From: an uncultured Lachnospiraceae bacterium
Lineage (GTDB): Bacteria; Bacillota; Clostridia; Lachnospirales; Lachnospiraceae
Reading direction: 5' to 3'
Length of the DNA stretch: 64,000 nucleotides
Assembly: GCA_910583895.1 (NCBI GenBank)
Contig: CAJTYJ010000004.1
Span: 4,343-68,342 of the forward strand
A program made the position numbers and the translations under genes. Shown here one piece after another: positions 60,509-64,000 of the stretch (position 1 is the stretch's first letter; every line of letters begins with the position of its first letter). Below the pieces are notes generated by a model. The model was not told the DNA's origin. It saw only the letters and a list, made by a program, of their open reading frames with translations, and made no database searches.

Positions 60509-61468
60509 ATGTCAGACGTAACGATTGTGATTCCGAATTACAACGGAGCCGCGTATTTGGAGGCCTGTCTTCGTTCCGTGTTTGAACAGACGGGAGTGCT
60601 TTTGGAAGTGATTGTGGTGGACAACGGTTCGTCGGACAAAAGCCGGGATTATATCCGGGAGCATTTTCCAAAATGCAGACTGATCTGCCTGGATCAGAAC
60701 TATGGGTTCTGCAGGGCAGTGAATGAAGGAATTAAAAGGGCAGAAAGCCCTTATGTCATACTTTTGAATAACGATACGGAAGTGCGCCCGGATTTTGCCG
60801 GACAGCTTCTGGAAGCGATCCGGGCGGACAGCCGCCGGTTCTCCTGCGGAGCTAAGATGCTGAGGTTTCAGGAGCGGGATCTTGTGGACAATGCAGGGGA
60901 TTATTACTGTGCCCTGGGCTATGCTTTTACAAGAGGCAGAGGAAAACCGGCCGGACAGTACGATAAAGGCTGCAGAATCTTTTCTTCCTGTGCCGGAGCG
61001 GCCATCTACCGAAAGGATCTGGTGGAGCAGCTGGGCGGTTTTGACGAGGCACATTTTGCCTATCTGGAAGATCTGGATCTTTCCTACCGGGCAAAGATCC
61101 ACGGCTATTACCACTGGTATGCACCAAAAGCCGAGGTCTTTCATGTGGGAAGCGCGACCAGCGGTTCCCGTTACAATCATTTTAAAGTCCTGCATTCTGC
61201 AGGAAACAACGTTTATCTGATCTATAAGAATATGCCTTTTCTCCAGATGCTTCTGAATGCACCCCTCCTGCTGGCGGGATTTTTCATCAAGTATCTGTTC
61301 TTTGTGAGAAAAGGGCTGGGCAGAGATTATCTGGAAGGGCTGATTCGGGGAATCAGACTTTGCAGGGAGCATCCGGGAAAAAAAGTGCCCTTTCAAATGG
61401 GACATGTTCCTGCCTATGTGAAGATTCAGCTGGAGCTTTGGAAAAATCTTTCCATACTGCTTTTGTAG
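60509..61468 (+). CDS. GT2 rhamnosyltransferase-like glycosyltransferase
   Basis: The 319-residue protein has a single GT-A domain: VTIVIPNYNGAAYLEACLRSV, VDNGSSDKS, LNNDTEVRPDF (about 90) and GGFDEAHFAYLEDLDLSYRA. A C-terminal amphipathic/hydrophobic segment at about 245-265 may contact the membrane. This type includes rhamnosyltransferases that build wall polysaccharides, which fits rfbA and rfbC in the same operon. Three bases separate it from the previous gene. Confidence 0.92.
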   Translation: MSDVTIVIPNYNGAAYLEACLRSVFEQTGVLLEVIVVDNGSSDKSRDYIREHFPKCRLICLDQNYGFCRAVNEGIKRAESPYVILLNNDTEVRPDFAGQLLEAIRADSRRFSCGAKMLRFQERDLVDNAGDYYCALGYAFTRGRGKPAGQYDKGCRIFSSCAGAAIYRKDLVEQLGGFDEAHFAYLEDLDLSYRAKIHGYYHWYAPKAEVFHVGSATSGSRYNHFKVLHSAGNNVYLIYKNMPFLQMLLNAPLLLAGFFIKYLFFVRKGLGRDYLEGLIRGIRLCREHPGKKVPFQMGHVPAYVKIQLELWKNLSILLL

Positions 61469-61499
61469 CTCCGGCGTCAAAAAGAACAGGTGAAAAGTT

Positions 61500-62909
61500 T
61501 TGATAAAGGATAATCAACGGTATTTTAACCGACTTCATGTGGTGATTGATGCCATTACTATCTGCGTTGCGTATCTGCTTTCCTGGGTACTGAAGTTTAT
61601 CATACTGGCAGATCCAAGAGGACTTAGTTTCCTGCAGTACTGCCTGGTGCTGGTGCCCATCGTGCCGCTGTATCTGACTTTGTATCTGGCATTCAATCTG
61701 TATACATCCAAACGGCTTCAGGGCAGGAGGCTGGAAGGAAGCAATATCATAAAGGCGAACACGATTGGACTTCTTCTGGTCATGGGAACCTTTTTTCTGC
61801 TGCGCAGTTACAATGACTACGCTGATTATTATTCCAAGACGATGCTTTTTTACTTCTATGTGATTAACATCGGCCTGGAGACCGGAGTCCGTAATCTGAT
61901 TCGGATCGGACTTCGCAAAATGAGAAAAAGTGGTTTCAATCTGCGCCACATTATTTTCGTGGGCTACAGCAGTGCCGCAGAGGCCTTCATCGACCGGATC
62001 CGCAAAAATCCCCAGTGGGGATATAAAGTCAAAGGAATTCTGGATGATAACAAGGAGATCGGCTATACTTATAAAGGAGTTCCTGTCCTTGGAACCACGG
62101 AAGAGTTAGAAGAGATGCTTGCCGCCAACCGTCTGGATGAGATCGCTCTGACTCTGGGACTGCAGGAGTATTACAAGTTAAAGCGGCTGGTAGCAGCCTG
62201 TGAAAAATCCGGCGTACACACAAAATTTGTTCCGGATTACAATGACATTATTCCCACCAGACCCTATACAGAAGACCTTATGGGGCTTCCGGTGGTCAAC
62301 ATCCGCCATGTACCTTTGACGAATACCTTCAACATGATCAGCAAGAGAGTGATGGATATCGTCGGGTCAGTAATTGCGATTATCATTTTTTCGCCGGTGA
62401 TGCTGGTTACGGCCATTTTGGTAAAGACAACTTCCAAAGGGCCGCTGATATATAAACAGGAGCGGGTAGGGCTCCACAACCAGAATTTTAAGATGTATAA
62501 ATTCCGTTCCATGGAGGTGCAGTCGGCAAGAAGCGAGAAGAAAGCGTGGACTGTGCGCAACGATCCGCGGGTGACCGTTGTGGGCAGATTTATCCGCAAG
62601 ACCAGTATCGATGAGCTTCCCCAGCTGTTCAATATCCTGAAAGGGGATATGAGCCTGGTAGGGCCCCGTCCGGAGCGTCCCTTCTTCGTGGAGAAGTTCC
62701 GGGAGGAGATTCCCCGCTACATGGTCAAGCACCAGGTGCGTCCTGGACTTACCGGCTGGGCACAGGTGAATGGATATCGGGGAGATACATCAATTAAAAA
62801 ACGTATCGAATACGACCTGTACTACATTGAGAACTGGACGCTTGGACTGGATATCAAGATTCTGTTCCTGACGTTGTTCAAAGGTTTTGTGAATAAGAAT
62901 GCTTATTGA
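61500..62909 (+). CDS. Polyprenyl glycosylphosphotransferase (WbaP/WcaJ-type initiating enzyme)
   Basis: The 469-residue protein starts the glycan by moving a sugar-1-phosphate to undecaprenyl phosphate. It has four N-terminal membrane segments, a CoA-binding-like Rossmann region (about 140-260), and a C-terminal bacterial sugar transferase domain with KRVMDIVGS, YKQERVGLHNQNFKMYKFRSM, RKTSIDELPQLFNILKGDMS and GPRPERP. The C-terminus RPGLTGWAQVNGYRG is typical. The best start is TTG at 61500, seven bases after AGGTG; no ATG fits, so translation may be weak. The first sugar is probably glucose or galactose phosphate. Confidence 0.93.
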   Translation: MIKDNQRYFNRLHVVIDAITICVAYLLSWVLKFIILADPRGLSFLQYCLVLVPIVPLYLTLYLAFNLYTSKRLQGRRLEGSNIIKANTIGLLLVMGTFFLLRSYNDYADYYSKTMLFYFYVINIGLETGVRNLIRIGLRKMRKSGFNLRHIIFVGYSSAAEAFIDRIRKNPQWGYKVKGILDDNKEIGYTYKGVPVLGTTEELEEMLAANRLDEIALTLGLQEYYKLKRLVAACEKSGVHTKFVPDYNDIIPTRPYTEDLMGLPVVNIRHVPLTNTFNMISKRVMDIVGSVIAIIIFSPVMLVTAILVKTTSKGPLIYKQERVGLHNQNFKMYKFRSMEVQSARSEKKAWTVRNDPRVTVVGRFIRKTSIDELPQLFNILKGDMSLVGPRPERPFFVEKFREEIPRYMVKHQVRPGLTGWAQVNGYRGDTSIKKRIEYDLYYIENWTLGLDIKILFLTLFKGFVNKNAY

Positions 62910-62930
62910 CAGGCGTAGAAAGGATGAATT

Positions 62931-64000
62931 ATGGCAAAAGAAACGATGAAGAAAACAGGCTCAAAGAAGAAACCTTCGTCCTCTGCTAGAAGTAATTCTG
63001 CAAAGGGTGCTGCTCCGTCTTCGAAGAAAAAAAGTTCTTCCAAAAAGAAAACGGCCAGAAAGAAGAAGAGATTTATTATCTTTGGAATCGAAATTTTACT
63101 GCTGGTAGTTCTGGTTGCAGGTTTTTATGTGGTAAGGCAGCTGGACCGGATTCAGAAGCCCATTGTGGACCCGGAGCAGGTTCATGTCAATGAGGACCGG
63201 CCGGAAGAGACGGTGAAAACCATGTCGGGATACACGAACATAGCGCTGTTCGGACTGGATACCAGAACTCCTGGACAGCTTGGAAAAGGAAACCGAAGCG
63301 ACACCATCATCATTGCCAGCATCAACAATGACACAAAAGAGGTGCGGCTGGTATCGGTTTACCGTGATACTTATCTGGATCTGACAAACGGCAAGTACAA
63401 CAAATGCAACCATGCATATTCCTTTGGCGGCCCGGAGCAGGCCATGACCATGCTGAACAAGAATCTGGATTTGGATATCAAGTATTACATCAGCGTGGAC
63501 TTTGCAGCGCTGACAGAGACAGTGGATCTTCTGGGCGGCATCAACATTGATGTAGACGAGTCCGAAATCGGACATCTCAACAACTATATTGTGGAGACTT
63601 CCAAGGTCACCGGTGTGGAGACCCAGAAGCTGACCCAGACGGGACTGCAGCTCTTAGACGGTGTGCAGGCAACTTCCTACTGCCGGATCCGTTATACGGC
63701 AGGGGATGATTTTAAGAGAACCGAGCGCCAGAGAGAAGTGATTATGGAGCTGGTCAACACGGCCAAGAAGGCGGATATCGGCGAGATCAATGATGTCATC
63801 AATGCGGTGTTCTCAAAGGTTGCCACCAACTATACCAACGAAGAGATTCTTCAGATGGCTCCGGAGATGATCGGATATGACATTGTAGATACGCAGGGCT
63901 TCCCGTTTGACCGGGCAGCAGGCAGTGTCAGCGGAAAAGGTTCCTGTGTCATTCCGGTGAATCTGGCAGAGAATGTAAGACAGCTTCACGAGTACCTGTT
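62931..64000 (+). CDS. LytR-CpsA-Psr family protein (3' end outside window)
   Basis: LCP proteins transfer undecaprenyl-linked glycopolymers to peptidoglycan outside the cell. At least 356 codons are present. There is a Lys/Ser-rich cytosolic tail (about 1-45), one membrane segment (FGIEILLLVVLVAGFYVV), and an LCP domain with FGLDTRTPG, NRSDTIIIASIN, LVSVYRDTYLDL and YCRIRYTAGDDFKRTERQRE, which carry the conserved Arg/Asp residues that bind pyrophosphate lipid. GAAAGGA precedes the ATG. It continues beyond the window end. It implies that the product of this locus is fixed to the wall. Confidence 0.94.
   Translation, partial: MAKETMKKTGSKKKPSSSARSNSAKGAAPSSKKKSSSKKKTARKKKRFIIFGIEILLLVVLVAGFYVVRQLDRIQKPIVDPEQVHVNEDRPEETVKTMSGYTNIALFGLDTRTPGQLGKGNRSDTIIIASINNDTKEVRLVSVYRDTYLDLTNGKYNKCNHAYSFGGPEQAMTMLNKNLDLDIKYYISVDFAALTETVDLLGGINIDVDESEIGHLNNYIVETSKVTGVETQKLTQTGLQLLDGVQATSYCRIRYTAGDDFKRTERQREVIMELVNTAKKADIGEINDVINAVFSKVATNYTNEEILQMAPEMIGYDIVDTQGFPFDRAAGSVSGKGSCVIPVNLAENVRQLHEYL

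Overview
The window looks like chromosomal DNA of a Gram-positive anaerobe, most probably a gut Lachnospiraceae-type Clostridium. Pointers are the strong AGGAGG ribosome sites, moderate GC, the collagen-like BclA-type protein, DUF1540 and DUF2975/XRE genes, the single-chain purL, and a wall-polysaccharide locus ending in an LCP protein. The species cannot be named from the sequence alone. No rRNA, tRNA, CRISPR array, transposase or prophage gene was seen.

Layout. (1) 1-878: the 3' part of a collagen-repeat surface protein. (2) 1226-23252: a catabolic island. A PrpR-type regulator is followed by two PdxA-family dehydrogenases, a DUF1537 four-carbon-acid kinase, a complete tripartite tricarboxylate-type transporter (TctB, TctA, TctC), a LarA-like protein, four glycoside hydrolases with no visible signal peptide (GH36, GH13, GH127, GH31), a MATE transporter, an AraC regulator and a divergent ketol-acid-reductoisomerase-like protein. 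The likely logic is uptake of a carboxylated sugar or its glycoside, hydrolysis in the cytosol, epimerisation, phosphorylation and oxidative decarboxylation to triose phosphate. (3) 23465-31553: housekeeping genes (hisS-aspS, aat), an XRE membrane regulator, and a DUF2975/XRE/DUF4173 membrane set. (4) 31775-41399: a 1345-residue repeat-rich surface protein, purL, a DUF1540 protein, and rtcB with a short leader ORF upstream and a small Cys-rich gene downstream.

(5) 41820-64000: a cell-surface glycopolymer locus. A divergent GT39-type membrane protein is followed, behind a strong promoter at 43593-43621, by an apparently continuous operon: an Asp-box protein, rfbA, rfbC, a Wzm/Wzt-type ABC exporter with a Wzt C-terminal sugar-binding domain, a methyltransferase-kinase fusion, three GT2 glycosyltransferase genes, an SGNH hydrolase, a GtrA protein, a secreted metallophosphoesterase, a CotH / VTC polyphosphate polymerase / DUF4956 trio, a polyprenyl glycosylphosphotransferase and an LCP ligase cut by the window end. 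The methyltransferase-kinase next to a Wzt with a C-terminal domain resembles the chain-terminating WbdD logic of Gram-negative O antigens.

Intergenic DNA is unusually structured. It holds a 188-bp element with 21-bp terminal inverted repeats (6940-7127), six tandem 78-79-bp repeats (30363-30834), a 66-bp repeat pair (30036-30133), two 93-bp repeats with a stem that differs between copies but stays paired (43393-43560), and a related hairpin at 31695-31712. Shared operator-like sequences precede the first PdxA gene and the DUF1537 gene.
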